Shown: positions 36,416 to 48,414 of the stretch, piece by piece
Numbering within the stretch: position 1 is the stretch's first letter
How the letters are laid out: each line of letters begins with the position of its first letter
Origin: Silene latifolia
Taxonomy: Eukaryota; Streptophyta; Magnoliopsida; Caryophyllales; Caryophyllaceae
Assembly: GCF_048544455.1 (NCBI RefSeq)
Contig: NC_133538.1
Coordinates: 37,449,469-37,513,468, forward strand
DNA: 64,000 nt
Reading direction: 5' to 3'
Program-made: the position numbers and the translations under genes
Notes under the pieces: generated by a model
What the model saw: the letters and a program-made list of their open reading frames with translations, nothing else
Told to the model about the DNA's origin: nothing
Databases searched by the model: none

Positions 36416-36727
36416 TGTCCCGGCTAATCCTCATTTAGCGTTGATAGATAGTTTTGATGTATAACAGCCCTCTGTAGCTATATAAGAGGTGATGATTTTA
36501 GCGAGAAAGTCTGAAGTTTGTTCAAGTAGGAGTAAAATTGGTAACGGAAAAGAAGCAAGCGAACCAGCTATTGTGTATGATGATGAATGTGAATAATGTT
36601 GCAAAAGCGAACTAGCTATTGTGTATGAGTGGGAAGATTTATAGGTTATCTATGTATTTTATTGCTATAGTTACATTCAGCACGTCGAATATATGGGACT
36701 GACTTGGTGTCTTTTGTCATTTATTGG

Positions 36728-37560
36728 GCAGCAATAACATTACAATAACACCAGAATAACAGCACAATAACATACGGTAAAAAAAAAAAAAGAGAAAAAA
36801 TCAAAGTGACACCGGAATAACATCACAATAACAGCAGAATAACAGTAGAATAACAGCACAATAACACGTGGTAAAAAAAGAAAAAAAATCAAAGTCGTAA
36901 AAAAAAATCAAAGTGACACCGGAATAACATCACAAACAGTAGAATAATAGCACAATAACATGTGGTAAAAAAAAAGAAAAAAAATCAAAGTCGTAAAAAA
37001 AAATCAAAGTGGCATCGGAATAACATCACAATAATACCAGAATAACAGCACAATAACATGCGGTAAAAAAAAGAGTAAAAAAATCAAAGTAGTAAAAAAA
37101 TCAAAGTGACACCGGAATAACATCACAAATAACAGTAGAATAACAGCAAAATAACACGTGGTAAAAAAAAGGAAAAAAAAATCAGTCTTAAAAAAATCAA
37201 AGTAATAGCAGAATAACATCACAATAACAGCGGAATAACAATAACAGCACAATAACATGTGGTAAAAAAAAGAAAAAAAATCAAAGTCGTAAAAAAAATC
37301 AAAGTAATACAAAAAAGCACAATAACAGCATAATAACACGAGGTAAAAAAAAAATAAGAGTAAAAAAAATTTCAAGGAAAAAAAAAGTCTGGTACAAAAA
37401 GAAAAAGAAAAAAAAGGTAACATAATGAGAAAATTAGAGAAAAACATAAGAGAAAAAAATATTCAAAATTGTAAAAAAAAAACATAATAACAAGAGGTAA
37501 AAAAGGAGATAAAAAAAATTAAAGTAAAAAAAATAGTAGCACTAGAAAAAAAGAGAAAAT
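36728..37560. repeat. A-rich minisatellite in E2, as in E1
   Basis: The same units as at 31556-32330, followed in both by the same stretch GGTAACATAATGAGAAAATT. This shared half shows E1 and E2 are one family. Confidence 0.88.
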
Positions 37561-37768
37561 AAGTAAATGACAATGATTTTATATGATAGGTAAGATTAGA
37601 TCTTGGCCATTCATCTCTAATATAATCTAGTGGCTGAGATTTACAAGCACAAACTCACAACTCACCATAAAAACAAAACTTTTTTTTTTGGTAGAATGTG
37701 AGCTTTGTATTAATAATAAAAGGATTACATCATAATCATTCTACAAGAAATTCCAACCTTCATCTAAG

Positions 37769-40700
37769 CTAAGTACAATAGGAACATTTAATATTTATGC
37801 TACTTAGCCAACCACAATCACTAGGCATAGTACAATTCCTAAGTTTCAGCACTAGCCTTCCATGAACTTGCCTCTGAACCTGCTGAATCAATCTTTCAGG
37901 CCTGCAAATAGATAATTCCAACCGAGCAGAGTTCCTTTCCATCCAAATAGCATACAAGACTGCACTTTTAACTACCCTGCAAACCCTCATCTGCAACTTA
38001 GAATAAGAACCAGACGGGTCCATGATCTTCAATTAGCCCACTTGTTCTAACCTCCCGCAAAAAGTTTGGAAGCATAGACACGGTCCCGAATAGGTGATCA
38101 TGTGTCTCCTCCCCATCTCACAAATGACACAATTAGCAAAGAAAACCAGGCCTAGCTTATACAGTTTAGATCTTGTGTTTAAAGCATTCCTATGAATAAG
38201 CCAACCAACAAAAGCTTGCTTAGGGAGAACCCAAGTATCCCAGACAGACTGATACCATGGAACAGGTGGGTGCACAACCTGTAACCACTGATATCCTGAA
38301 CTAATAGAGTAACCACCAGAGATGCAACCCAAATAGCTTTACCCCGATAACCACCACTAACCTATCCTTGATCTTGCAAATGTTCCTCCAATTCCAATTA
38401 GAATCAGGAGGAGGATGATATGTTTCCCAATCAGCCCCTTTCATATAGACATGATCAATCCAGAGAACCCACAATCTGTCAGCTTTAGTATATATCCAAT
38501 TCACAAGTTTACCCACACTTGCTATATTCCACACCTCTGCTTCCTTTATACCCAAGCCACCTTCCTTTTTACTGCATCACACATCCTGCCACGCCACCAA
38601 AGGTGCCCTGTTATAGTCTGAACCTCCACACCATAAGAAATTCCTGCAAATACTCTCAATTCTCTTGATAACACCCTTAGGAATCAAAAAGATAGAAGCC
38701 CAGTAGTTATGCAAAGTATTAAGAACTGAGTTAATAAGAACTAATCTCCCAGCATAGCTCAATTTCCTAGCCCCTATACCTCTTATCTTAGACACAATCT
38801 TCTCCAGAAGAACATTACAATCAGTTTTTGTAAGTCTACCTGGTTGGATAGGAATACCAAGGTATTTAAAGGGAAGCTTACCCTCTTGAAAACCAGAAAC
38901 CTGAGCAATATCAAACTTAACTGAATCAGGAACACCATTATAAACTACTTCAGATTTAGAAGCATTGACTTTGAGCCCTGAAGAACCAGAAAAAGTAGCC
39001 AACACCCTAAGTATAAGCATGATAGACTGCACATCACCCTTACTGAACATGAGAAGATCATCAGCAAAGAGTAAGTGAGTAAGTTTCAAACTCTTACACA
39101 TAGGATGATATCTGAAGTACCAAGTTCTAGTAGCATACTCCATAAGCCTTGATAAATACTCCATACAAATGCAAAAGATCAAAGGAGAAATAGGATCTCC
39201 TTGCCTAAGCCCTCTCCTACCAGGGAAATACCCAAACTGTGCCCCATTAAGGTTAAGAGTGTAGGAAGGAGTAGAAATACAAAGCATAAGCATTCTGCTA
39301 AACTTTTCAGGGAAATGAAGGGCTTTTAACATCTGTTCAACAAAAACCCACTCTATTGAATCATAAGCTTTTTGAAGATCAAGCTTAAAGAGACAACGAG
39401 GGGAAGCTTTCCCTCTACTATACTGCCTAACAAGGTCTTGACAAATCAAGATGTTTTCCAAAATGCTTCTGCCTTTAACAAAAGCACCTTGTGTCTTGGA
39501 AATTAGATCAGGAAGAACTAGAGCCAGTCTTGAACAAAGCAGTTTTGAAATAACCTTGTAAATTACATTACAGCAAGAAATAGGCCTGTAATGTTTCACA
39601 CTTACTGGTCTGTCAATCTTAGGGATCAAAGTAATAACAGTGGCATTTATCTGAGTTAAAAGCTTTCCAGTGACAAAAAAATCAGTAACAGCTGCACAAA
39701 TGTCAGTCCCCACAATGTCCCATGCATCCCTATAGAACTGACTAGAGTACCCATCAGGGCCAGGGGACTTATTAGCAGGTATACTGAACAGGCGCTGCTT
39801 AATCTCCTCACCAGACAGGACTATTCAGAAGGAGCCAATGACTCTGAGTACAGCACTGTCCTTGCCTTACAACAGTTTCATTAACATCAGCAGTGGTATT
39901 TTGAGTCCCCAGGAGTTCCTGGTAATAAACCAGGAAAGCATGTTGAATAGCTGCTCCATCAGTACATATAACACCATCTTTATCTTCAATTTGGAATACC
40001 TTGTTCATCATAATTCTCTTTTTGATAGTGTGATGGAAATAAGAAGAGTTTAGATCCCCCTCCAACGACCATTGCACCTTTGCTTTTTGAATCAGAAAGC
40101 TATCTCTGGCAGTGATGAGATCCTTAAGATCACTGGCCAGGTCCAATTCCTGCTGTAAGAGAGTAGCATCACCAGGATTCTCAATAAGAGCTTTCTGTAT
40201 AGACTCCAGAGCTATACTAGCTATGTTGGTATTGTTTTCAATATCAGAAAAGCATTCCTTATTGAGAGCTTTCAAAATAGGCTTCAGAGCTTTAAGCTTT
40301 TTTATAATACCAAACATCTTAGTACCCTGATAAATCTTGGACCAACTATCAGAAACAAGAGCTTTGAAATTTGGTGCGGCCCCCCACATGTTAAAATACT
40401 TGAAGCTTTTCCTACCATGAATTTCAGAATTCCTGTCCATAATTGTACAAGGACAGTGATCAAATAGGCCTTCAGGATGAAAATGAGCTACACTATCTCC
40501 AAAAAGATCTATCCATTCTTGATTCCCCATAGCCCTGTCAAGTCTACTATACACCCTATCCACAGGAGTCTGCTTATTTGACCAAGTAAAAAGAGCACCA
40601 GTAGCAGCAATATCTTCCATACAACAAATAGAAACACAGTCCTGAAAATGCTCCATCTCAGCATCAGAAGTGCTTCCACCTAATCTTTCCACTGGACTGA

Positions 40701-41160
40701 GAACAGTATTGAAATCACCTAGCCAAAGCCAGGGAGCAGTGCAAATCTCAGAAAACTTCTTCAAAAAATTCCACAGATCAATTCTTCCATTAAGATTATT
40801 ATAAGCATAAATGAAGGTGAGATAAAAACTTTTATTATCAGTATAAGAATGGACCAACATGTGAATATATTGAGCACTATAAGCTAAAAACTGAATATCA
40901 AACAGAGTAGGCTTCCATAGCACCCAAATTCTACCACCCTTATGCCAACTGCAGTTAGTGGAGACACTCCAACCATCACAAATAGAGGTATTCTTCTTCA
41001 GTAGACTGCCTGGTTTCAATTTTGTCTCAAGCAAACCAAACAATCCTACCCCATTATTGTGCAAAAACCATTTCACCACTTTCTGCTTATTCAGGTCATT
41101 CAGACCCCGTACATTCCAAAATCCCAAGCTATGCATTAATATCAGGATCAGGGGGGTCAT
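37769..41160 (-). pseudogene. LINE ORF2: endonuclease, reverse transcriptase, zf-RVT (broken)
   Basis: An ATG at 41160 (or 41136) starts the APE-type endonuclease (NVRGLND, LLETK, LGDFN, DHCP), open to 39808. The frame then shifts near 39820. RT runs from there to 38577, with KAYDSI, LRQGDPISPL and the active site FADD. A TGA at 38577-38579 lies just before the KKEGGLGI segment. Another frame change near 38310 leads to a zf-RVT-like end (FVGWLIHRNALNTRSKL, CVICEMG), which has a further stop near 38033. ORF2 would nick target DNA and copy LINE RNA at the nick. No RNase H is seen. Confidence 0.9.
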
Positions 41161-42388
41161 TTCCACTCTCTACTACTCCCCCCTGAATAGTAGAATTACT
41201 CTTCAAAGCATCCACAAAAGTATAAGGACTGAACTTCCCAGACAATCTAATGCCAACAATTCCATCCTGCCTGTTCATGCGCATAATTTGTTTAGCAGGA
41301 GTAGCCTTGACTCCTGGTGTAGCTCTAACAGTAGCCAAGGGAGGGAAATGAACAGGTAACAGTGATGGAGGGGTAACAATAACTTCTGGTTCCTTTGGCT
41401 CCTTTCGTAATGGTCTCCAAACTTTCTGAGGTTTTGGAGGGGCTTTGGCAAAAGGAACCTTGGATCTCCTCTTATCAGGCTTCCTACATTGAGTAGAGTT
41501 ATGTCCAATCCCATGACAGCTTGAACATGAGATAGGCCTCCATTCATATTCAACTTGGACAGTCACCATATTACCATTCTCATCTAAAAATTTAACCTTT
41601 TCAATCAAATCCTGATCCATGGGTAATTCAACCATAACCCTAGCATAACTAAGGCGAATTTTATCCTGAGTATCTCCATCTCTTTTAACAAAATTACCAA
41701 CCAGACCAGCAATTTTAGGTAAACAGTTGCCCCAAAATTTTAATGGGATACCATACAACTTAACCCAAACTGGAACGACTGCAACCTTTTCCTTAACCAA
41801 CTCCATATCTGGTACCCAAGGTTTAACAATAACAGGTTTATTGTCAAACATATAGTAACCAGAACGAAGAAGAGCATCTTTCCCTGTTTTCTTAGACAAT
41901 CGAACAATGAAAACCCCATTATCAAGAAACGAAACCCTATCTATACCAAACTGTTCCCAGACATTATAAACATAATTCTCAACGATATCCCAAGGTGGGT
42001 TAGCACCGAGAATATAATATATAACAGAGTGGTTCCAGAATTCTACCTCAGATTTTATATCCTCTGTTGTAAACTGAAGCAGTTCAGACATATCCTCTTC
42101 TTCCAAAATTGGCTCCATAACTGGGATATCCTTTCCACCATGCCTAACATACAAGCTTTCAGATAGAACGGTTTCTCCTTCAGGCAAATTCAGGACAGGA
42201 ACACCCTGAATTTCATTCATTGCTCTCATTCTACCAGTATCTGATGGTGAAGGTCGAGGAAAGTTACCATCTTTAGGACCACCGTTTGTTGGAGAGTATA
42301 CTACTGAAGCTTTAGCTGAATTTAGAGAAGATTTGGTGAGTGAACGTAAGGGATTGAAACGATTTTGTGAATTTTTTACCGCCGTCAT
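41129..42388 (-). CDS. LINE ORF1, DUF4283 / zinc knuckle nucleic-acid-binding protein
   Basis: This 419-residue open frame starts with ATG at 42388. Residues about 95-260 match the DUF4283-type domain of plant LINE ORF1 (WDIVENYVYNVW, GVFIVRL, VWVKLYGIPLKFW). A CCHC knuckle, CSSCHGIGHNSTQC, sits near residue 285. The tail is Pro/Lys-rich. It would coat LINE RNA. It overlaps the start of ORF2 by about 30 bases. The frame is whole, in contrast to ORF2. Confidence 0.88.
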   Translation of the reverse strand: MTAVKNSQNRFNPLRSLTKSSLNSAKASVVYSPTNGGPKDGNFPRPSPSDTGRMRAMNEIQGVPVLNLPEGETVLSESLYVRHGGKDIPVMEPILEEEDMSELLQFTTEDIKSEVEFWNHSVIYYILGANPPWDIVENYVYNVWEQFGIDRVSFLDNGVFIVRLSKKTGKDALLRSGYYMFDNKPVIVKPWVPDMELVKEKVAVVPVWVKLYGIPLKFWGNCLPKIAGLVGNFVKRDGDTQDKIRLSYARVMVELPMDQDLIEKVKFLDENGNMVTVQVEYEWRPISCSSCHGIGHNSTQCRKPDKRRSKVPFAKAPPKPQKVWRPLRKEPKEPEVIVTPPSLLPVHFPPLATVRATPGVKATPAKQIMRMNRQDGIVGIRLSGKFSPYTFVDALKSNSTIQGGVVESGNDPPDPDINA

Positions 42389-42502
42389 AGTTATTGCAGG
42401 TAGGATTTAGGTCATGAATTTTAGAGCTTTTTTCTCTCTAGCTTTCTCTCTCATCTCTCTAACAGATCTAGAACCATAAAAACAAAACTTACAAGAACTT
42501 AA

Positions 42503-42518
42503 CTCTATCTCTCTCTCT

Positions 42519-42606
<88 letters not shown>
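42503..42606. repeat. (CT)n(AT)n microsatellite at the right end of E2
   Basis: A CT tract with a C-run gives way to about 56 bp of AT repeat. The CT part touches E2, as at E1. I see no Y terminus on the other side. Confidence 0.95.
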
Positions 42607-42609
<3 letters not shown>

Positions 42610-43215
42610 AATATTTTCTTTTGCCATAAGTGATATGTCGAAATGTAAGTGGTGTTGCACACACAATGGGACACAAAAATGGAACAGAGGATCCACACTG
42701 ATCTTCAATAGCTGCACATCAACATGATCCTGGCACACTGTAAAAAAAAATAGAAAATATAAGATATACAATTTCTGAAATTAGCAAGACTATAATAATC
42801 AACCTCAAAACAAATTATAAAAATTAAAAACATGAAAAGTGAGTCATAGACAAACGTTGATGGTAATATACTGGTATATATAGGTAACTCCTAAATCATA
42901 CTCCGTACTTAATGACTCTAATAGCATAGTAATATATACAATCTAGAATATGATATGGAGTAGAGTTTGTTCTTGCATGAAATTCATTTTTTTTCCTTAT
43001 ATTTTTTATAATACAATGTATATTCCTATTTCCTTGCTATCCTTTTTTTTTATTAATTATAATATTATATATATGTAATGCATACAACTTGAAGTCTATC
43101 ACAATCAATCAATATCTATCTATCTATCTATATTATTAAAGGGTTTAACCTTTACGAAATACATAAGAATCAATTATTATTAAATATAGATATAGAAAAT
43201 TCAATTCAATAGAAG
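42607..43215. other. AT-rich gap with a partial MITE copy
   Basis: The stretch 42660-42703 (TGGGACACAAAAATGGAACAG then AGGATCCACACTGA) resembles the right end of the MITE at 43216-43397. The rest holds only AT-rich DNA and a (TCTA)n tract near 43117-43133; I see no gene. Confidence 0.55.
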
Positions 43216-43397
43216 CAGTGAGGATCTTTTGTCCCACTTTTATGTCCTATTATGTGTCCCATTCCATACACATCTTGACACATCACTTGTTACAAATAAA
43301 AAATACACAATAAATGTGGTAATTTGTTGATGTGTCAAAATTTGTATGAAGTGGGACACGGAATGGGACACCAAATGGTACAGAGGATCCTCACTGA
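43216..43397. mobile_element. MITE, hAT-like, TIR CAGTGAGGATC
   Basis: It starts CAGTGAGGATC and ends GATCCTCACTG. Inner parts (GTCCCATTCC / GGAATGGGAC) are also inverted. Flanks share AATAGAAG (43208-43215 and 43398-43405), an 8-bp duplication, or nine bases with one mismatch if the extra A at 43397 belongs to the flank. Eight bases would mean hAT; nine would suggest Mutator. Confidence 0.75.
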
Positions 43398-43405
43398 AAT
43401 AGAAG

Positions 43406-44334
43406 AAAGTTAGATAGAGTTTGACCGTGTAAGCAATTGAGTACTACTGCAATTCTATTACTTGTGTGTATATATACTTTCAAAGTTTCGGCCAATGTTG
43501 TCATCTATTTAGTCTATTTCCTCTATATATTTTAAATAAATTCTATTCACTGAAAGATTTGATGTGGTATTTAAATGTCATTGTATGTATACCTAATTTT
43601 TGCTTAGTATTGATTGTTCATCTTTTCTAAATACTCAATATTTTGTTTTCAGGTAGCAGGTAGAATATGTAAGACGCAAGTCTTCATTGAGAGCATAACA
43701 ATTTAAGGTAAGAAACTGAATTTTTTTTTTCATCCTTATATATGTTATTTTAGTTATTAATTTTAATTTAACCGAAAAAATATGGGCTTGTTAACACATG
43801 CTCTTTGTTTTCATGTGGCTTGCTTTTACTCCTCAAATTGGGCCTTCCAATGATATGACCCACCAAAGAATCTCCAAGAAGAAGGCCTGTTTTGGTTTCA
43901 GCTGGGCACAAGCAGGGGACGAAAAAGGAGGTAGAGAATAGATAGCTTAGGGTTTTAGTTTATTCAAAAATCTATAAAATTGCTCCTCTTTAATTATTTC
44001 TAATTTAAATTTAGTTTATCATCTCAAATTACAATAGTTGTATGAAGATTTACCATCTCTTTTCCTCTTTAATTCAAGTTGGGTAACTAATTTTTTCCTC
44101 CCTTCTAATTTATTTCAAGTTCTTGTTTTATCTTATTTATACAATTATTTAGTTAAAGTTCCAATCTTTATCATTATTGTCATGTTTAATGTTATAATTA
44201 GGGTAGTGGGTAGTATGTTTAGTCTTAATTCATTCATGTTAGGTCATTAGATTAGTTTAAAGTTACAAACTTTATTATTAGATTATGCTCAATATTATGT
44301 TTAGAGTAGTTATTTATATGTCTTGTGTTTGATT
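43406..44334. other. AT-rich stretch without a recognised gene
   Basis: I see no gene or repeat that I can name. Part of it may be the first half of the Athila LTR remnant that follows. Confidence 0.5.
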
Positions 44335-45080
44335 TAGTATGATTAGTGAGTAGTTTTCTCACTAGCGCTTGATTAATCCATAACATGTCAAGTTTACTTA
44401 ATTGGATTCCATAATTAACTAGTTGTTGGGTAATTAGTTGGAGTTAATTAGGGGATTTGACTTGCTTATGTTCTATTTGGGATTGTTGTTGACTCTTGAC
44501 CCTTGACCATCAATGGGAGTTGATTAGGTTGGGAGCCGACTCACCTCACCTAGACTAGTAGACAACTCGAGTTGAACCCGGAGGGGAGAACTGGGGAATG
44601 GTACCTTTAATTGTCGGTTTGAACTCTACCTTTGGGAAAAGGATTGGGATGACCGAGAAGATAACGTGGACTTATTGACCTTACCTTAGGATAAGGGATT
44701 CCGAATCACGAACCCGAGAGGGAGGTTATCGGGATGACTACCGTCCTAACACGACACCGAGAGGGAGGTGTTAGGCGACTTAGAGGCGTTTTACCCCTAA
44801 CCATTACCCAATGACTTGTTAATAGAATTCATGGTTGTAAATAAGGTGTGTTGGTGGAGAAAATCGGACCCTAGACCTTCTCTTTATTGCTTAACTCACT
44901 ATTCTATTACTTGTTTATTTAGTTTAGTAGACTTAGTTAGTTTAGTTTAGTTATTTAGCTTAATATCAATCAACCTTTTGATTTGCGTAGCTTTCTTGTA
45001 ATTTGAGACAAAACTAGTACTTAATTTTTGATATCCCTGTGTTTCGACCTCGACTATCCTACTACATTACATTAGTTGAG
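44335..45080 (+). repeat. Old Athila-type LTR remnant, + strand
   Basis: The order of short matches follows the distal half of the A LTR: TGATTAGTGAGTAGT, TTGACCCTTGACCA, GGGAGTTGATTAGGTTG, GGGATGACC, CGAACCC with GGGAGGTTA, GGAGGTGTTAGGCGA, and a TCTCTTTATT stretch. It is much diverged. No PBS follows. Element C inserted about 270 bp downstream in the opposite direction. Confidence 0.7.
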
Positions 45081-45349
45081 TTAAATTATTTGATTAGGGG
45101 AAGGCGACAAATCCCGCTATCATTTTCCGTCCCCGTGCATAACAATTTAGGCTACGATTGCTGCTTTTATTACAAACTAATAACTAATGATGCTAATATG
45201 GGTGTTTGTATTCAAATAGGAGTTTGAAGACTATACTTACGTGTGCGGCGACAAAGTTGAAGATCGAAGTGGAAAATTTATGGATTAATAGTTATGTCTT
45301 TAAATAAGTTTCACAACTTTACTATTAATTTCTTTATAGTCTATGTCCT

Positions 45350-46669
45350 TGACAGGCTAAGTCGCACACCTATCAAAAATAAACCAATTGGCCTAAACTA
45401 ATGCAGTGGAGGTAGTCGGGATCGTATTCACAGAGAGACAAATGTGTTCTATCTGCTAATAATAGCCTGTCTAAGTAACAATTCAGGGGTTGTTTGATTG
45501 ATTACTAAAACTAATGTAGCATAAAGAAATAGTAAACAAGTAAGAAATTTGGTCTAAAAATATATAGAGGAATAGCTAGGATAGTCGGTTCACCACGGTC
45601 AACAACGATCTAAGGTCAGGTCAACGGTCATCATAAAATGGTCTGAAGGGTAATGAACAGGTCCTCTCGGTCCACTATTCGTCCTAGAAACACTTCTAAT
45701 TTGCTCTCGCCCTAATTAGAGTATTCTATTGTTCGTGGCAAGTCTTTACCTTTTCCAATCTCTCGATCCAGGTCAAGGTTTAACAAGGTGGTCAATTTAG
45801 TCACATGCATTTAACTAATTAAAACCGCAATTAAGTGCCACGATTAACAATTCAGACGGAGGAAAAGGCTAGACCTAAAAACTTAACAAAATATCATCAT
45901 AAAATCGTGGTTCTACTAAATTCTAGCATAGGGAAATTAGCTACGCATAATTGAATTTACGAAAATAATGATAATAAATATAACAACAAAATTAAACATG
46001 ATGTAAGAATATAAATAATAGTTAAGCATAAAATATAAAACAATCAAAGTGAAAATAAAGAATTAAAGTAAGAGGACTTAAGGTGGAACAAAGGGAAATT
46101 GATTACCGAATTAAAGAAGAAAGATTACAAGTTTAAGATCTCGAATTCTCGAATGAAAGCAACGTGTAACAATGTTCTAGCAAAAGTAAGAGATAACCTA
46201 ATATTGTTCTCAGTCCCTCTTTAAATAAAGATAGCTAAGATTTATTAATTAAACAACTAATGGGCCGAATTAACACTTAATCAACACGACCTGGTATGAA
46301 AACCAGTCGATCGACTACCCATAACGGTCGATCGACTTTTTCCTAAGATGAAGTCAGTCGATCGACAAAAAGTAGATGTCGATCGACTTTCCTGGGCTGA
46401 CAGCAGCGTCCATCATCACTTTATCATGCTTCCTTACGTCTTCACGTATTCCACGATGATAATTCCCGAGCTTAACTTCACTAGTATCCAAAATGCGACT
46501 CCAGGGACGGGTTTTGGCTTGTTTACAATCCTTCGGGTCCAAATCAGCAATAAATAAAAAATAACACAAAGTAGCAAATTCATGGGAGAATATTAGCTTA
46601 CGCTACTCAAAATGGCATAGAAATGCGTGCTGATGAATAGAATAAAGTGTATAAAATAGGGACGCATCA
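45350..46669 (-). repeat. Element C 3' LTR
   Basis: This 1320-bp LTR, read on the minus strand, begins TGATGCGTCCC and ends GCCTGTCA. It has a palindrome cluster at 46305-46390 and a TATA-like TATTTAA near 46223-46229, downstream on the minus strand. No partner LTR is in the window, so the end at 45350 rests on the TG/CA ends and the PPT. Confidence 0.75.
46305..46390. promoter_or_regulatory. Palindrome cluster, core AGTCGATCGACT, in C LTR
   Basis: Four units, AGTCGATCGACT, GGTCGATCGACT, AGTCGATCGACA and TGTCGATCGACT, lie about 75 bp upstream (minus strand) of a TATA-like stretch. The same core recurs in the pol-env spacer of C at 51181-51335. Confidence 0.72.
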
Positions 46670-46707
46670 AACCTCCCCAAACCAAACCCTTGCTTGTCCC
46701 CAAGCAA
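46670..46707 (-). promoter_or_regulatory. Element C 3' hairpin and polypurine tract
   Basis: On the minus strand a 7-bp stem TTGCTTG / CAAGCAA with loop GGGA (46707-46690) is followed by 20 nt with the purine tract TTTGGGGAGG up to the LTR at 46669. The layout equals that of A, B and H with different stem bases. Confidence 0.78.
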
Positions 46708-48414
46708 GCAAAGACTAAGGACAAAGACAACTAATGGAATGGTAGACAAACTCAGAGCTAACTATGCTTTATACGCCCAAACCGATTTAATGCAAGTAGC
46801 CAAAATCAATGTACAAAATCAATTGCAAACAAGTTATACTAATGATAAATCTGTTGAACCTTCGACCTTGCAAGAGTCGTATATATCGGACTCTCACGGG
46901 CCACTCATCCCTAATTGAAGAACATGGTGAGATTATATAGAGTAAGATCATAAGGGAAACAAGACACTCACCTAACTGTAACCTTTAAGAACATGCATGA
47001 AATCTAAAATGATAGTTATCTCTACCGACCGTTCATATGCATTCCAACCAAACATGACCAAGTCACATGCCGAGGACTTACAAATATGGTGAAGTGACGT
47101 AATTGGGTAAGAAGGGGCAAAATGATTTGGAAAATTGGAGGTAAGAGACAAGCTAGTACCAAACAAAACCAATAGTAACAAATCCCGCTCAACAACCCAA
47201 CCATATAAGATGTAGCGATGCCGAAACTAGCATAAAAGTCACGCACCAAAGCAGTATATACTCCTCAGATAATATGAAATAGCTATATAGGAGTAAAACG
47301 AAATTACCATCTTTTTTTCAACTTCATTTCTCTTTTTTTTTGTTTTCATGTTTTTTCTTCTTCATTCAACTTTTTTATTTTTTTTATTTTCTTCTTCTCA
47401 GACCCTTCATAACAAAATAGAATGCCAAGATCGACAAATACACACGTACCCAAAAATATTAACCGTACTAGCTTGACTACGGTAGACTATATAAGAATGT
47501 AGTTAACAAATTGGTCAAAACAAGTCAATTTGGTTATTGTAAGGCTCAAGGGTAAAAATAGAAGAAAAAGAATGCCTCTCAACATGTGACACCGCCACTA
47601 ACCCGAATGCATACAGGGACTTAGAGACAAAAATCATGTTTATGCAAATTGATATTACATGTCTAATAAGGAGTACTACTTTCATCCTAGAATGAAACTG
47701 ATCATGAATGTCATCAGTTTATTTAGCTCCATACCTCAGAAATTTTGAGTACGTTGCCGATATTAAGTTAAGTCTATTCGTTCAACAAAATTAAACAAAT
47801 ACTCGTAGACTATGCAATGACTGTATAAGAATGGCAATGGCAAAGCAAGGTTTGGGCTATAAATAAAAGCACATACACGGTTTCATCAATTCAATCTACC
47901 ATTCCGACTCGACCTAATATGCAAAAGAAAACTTGTCTTTGTATTTTTTTTCAAATTTTTCAATTTTTTGTGGTTTTTTTTAAGTGGAAAAGAAAGAACA
48001 ATGCATACGAAAATGTAATAAATATGTAAACAGAAATGCAATAAAAATGCAAATGGATGCAAACAGACAGATGTATACCCTCTCCAAACCAAATCACACA
48101 ATGCCCTCACTGTGATCAGCAAACCACCAGCAGCATCAAAATATATGGGAAAAGGGGTACGCAAAACGAGATGAAAAGCAAGTAAAACAGAAAAGGAAGA
48201 GAAACTCACAAAATAGGGCGCGTAAAAGACCTCCCTAAACCAGCCAAGAACAAGGGGAGGTCGTAGCTAGCTGCCACTAGTCGTCACCCGCAAGGTAGTG
48301 AGCATCGTCCTCCTCCCTCTCTCGGGAGCGTGAAGCAAGCCCAACACGGTATCTCTCCTCCACCTCAGCCGTGTCCTCCTCCTCCTCCTCCGTAGTAGTG
48401 CCAGCAGTGGCAGG
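46708..48414 (-). other. Element C 3' non-coding region
   Basis: No gene is supported. PPT-like purine tracts on the minus strand lie near 48077-48094 and 48228-48240. The latter is one arm of an inverted repeat, GACCTCCC (48228-48235) / GGGAGGTC (48255-48262). Poly-T and AT-rich runs fill the rest. Confidence 0.65.

Larger units (their letters stand above)
37682..42472 (-). mobile_element. L1-type LINE, near full length, decaying ORF2
   Basis: An 18-bp perfect TSD, ACCATAAAAACAAAACTT, lies at 37664-37681 and 42473-42490. The 3' end has a poly(A) tail, seen as Ts at 37681-37689. ORF1 and ORF2 follow in order on the minus strand after a short 5' UTR (42472-42389). The length is 4.8 kb. ORF2 has a frame change and stops, so it is not active. 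It sits in the right TIR of E2. Confidence 0.95.
35126..42502. mobile_element. E2: TIR element carrying a diacylglycerol kinase exon, split by a LINE
   Basis: The left terminus GCGGGATCTCATGAGTTTGG (35130) is inverted at 37621-37681 plus 42491-42502, the two parts divided by the LINE. The right half (minisatellite, then a stretch from AGATTAGATCTTGGCC to the TIR) is nearly the same as in E1, but the cargo differs. Without the LINE and one target copy the element is about 2.6 kb. The cargo region (35270-36720) has exon-like and intron-like stretches. The only one I recognise is the kinase exon. Confidence 0.7.

Noticed and set aside
43117..43133. Short (TCTA)n tract as a possible element boundary
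   Set aside because: Too short and no terminus of E or Y beside it.
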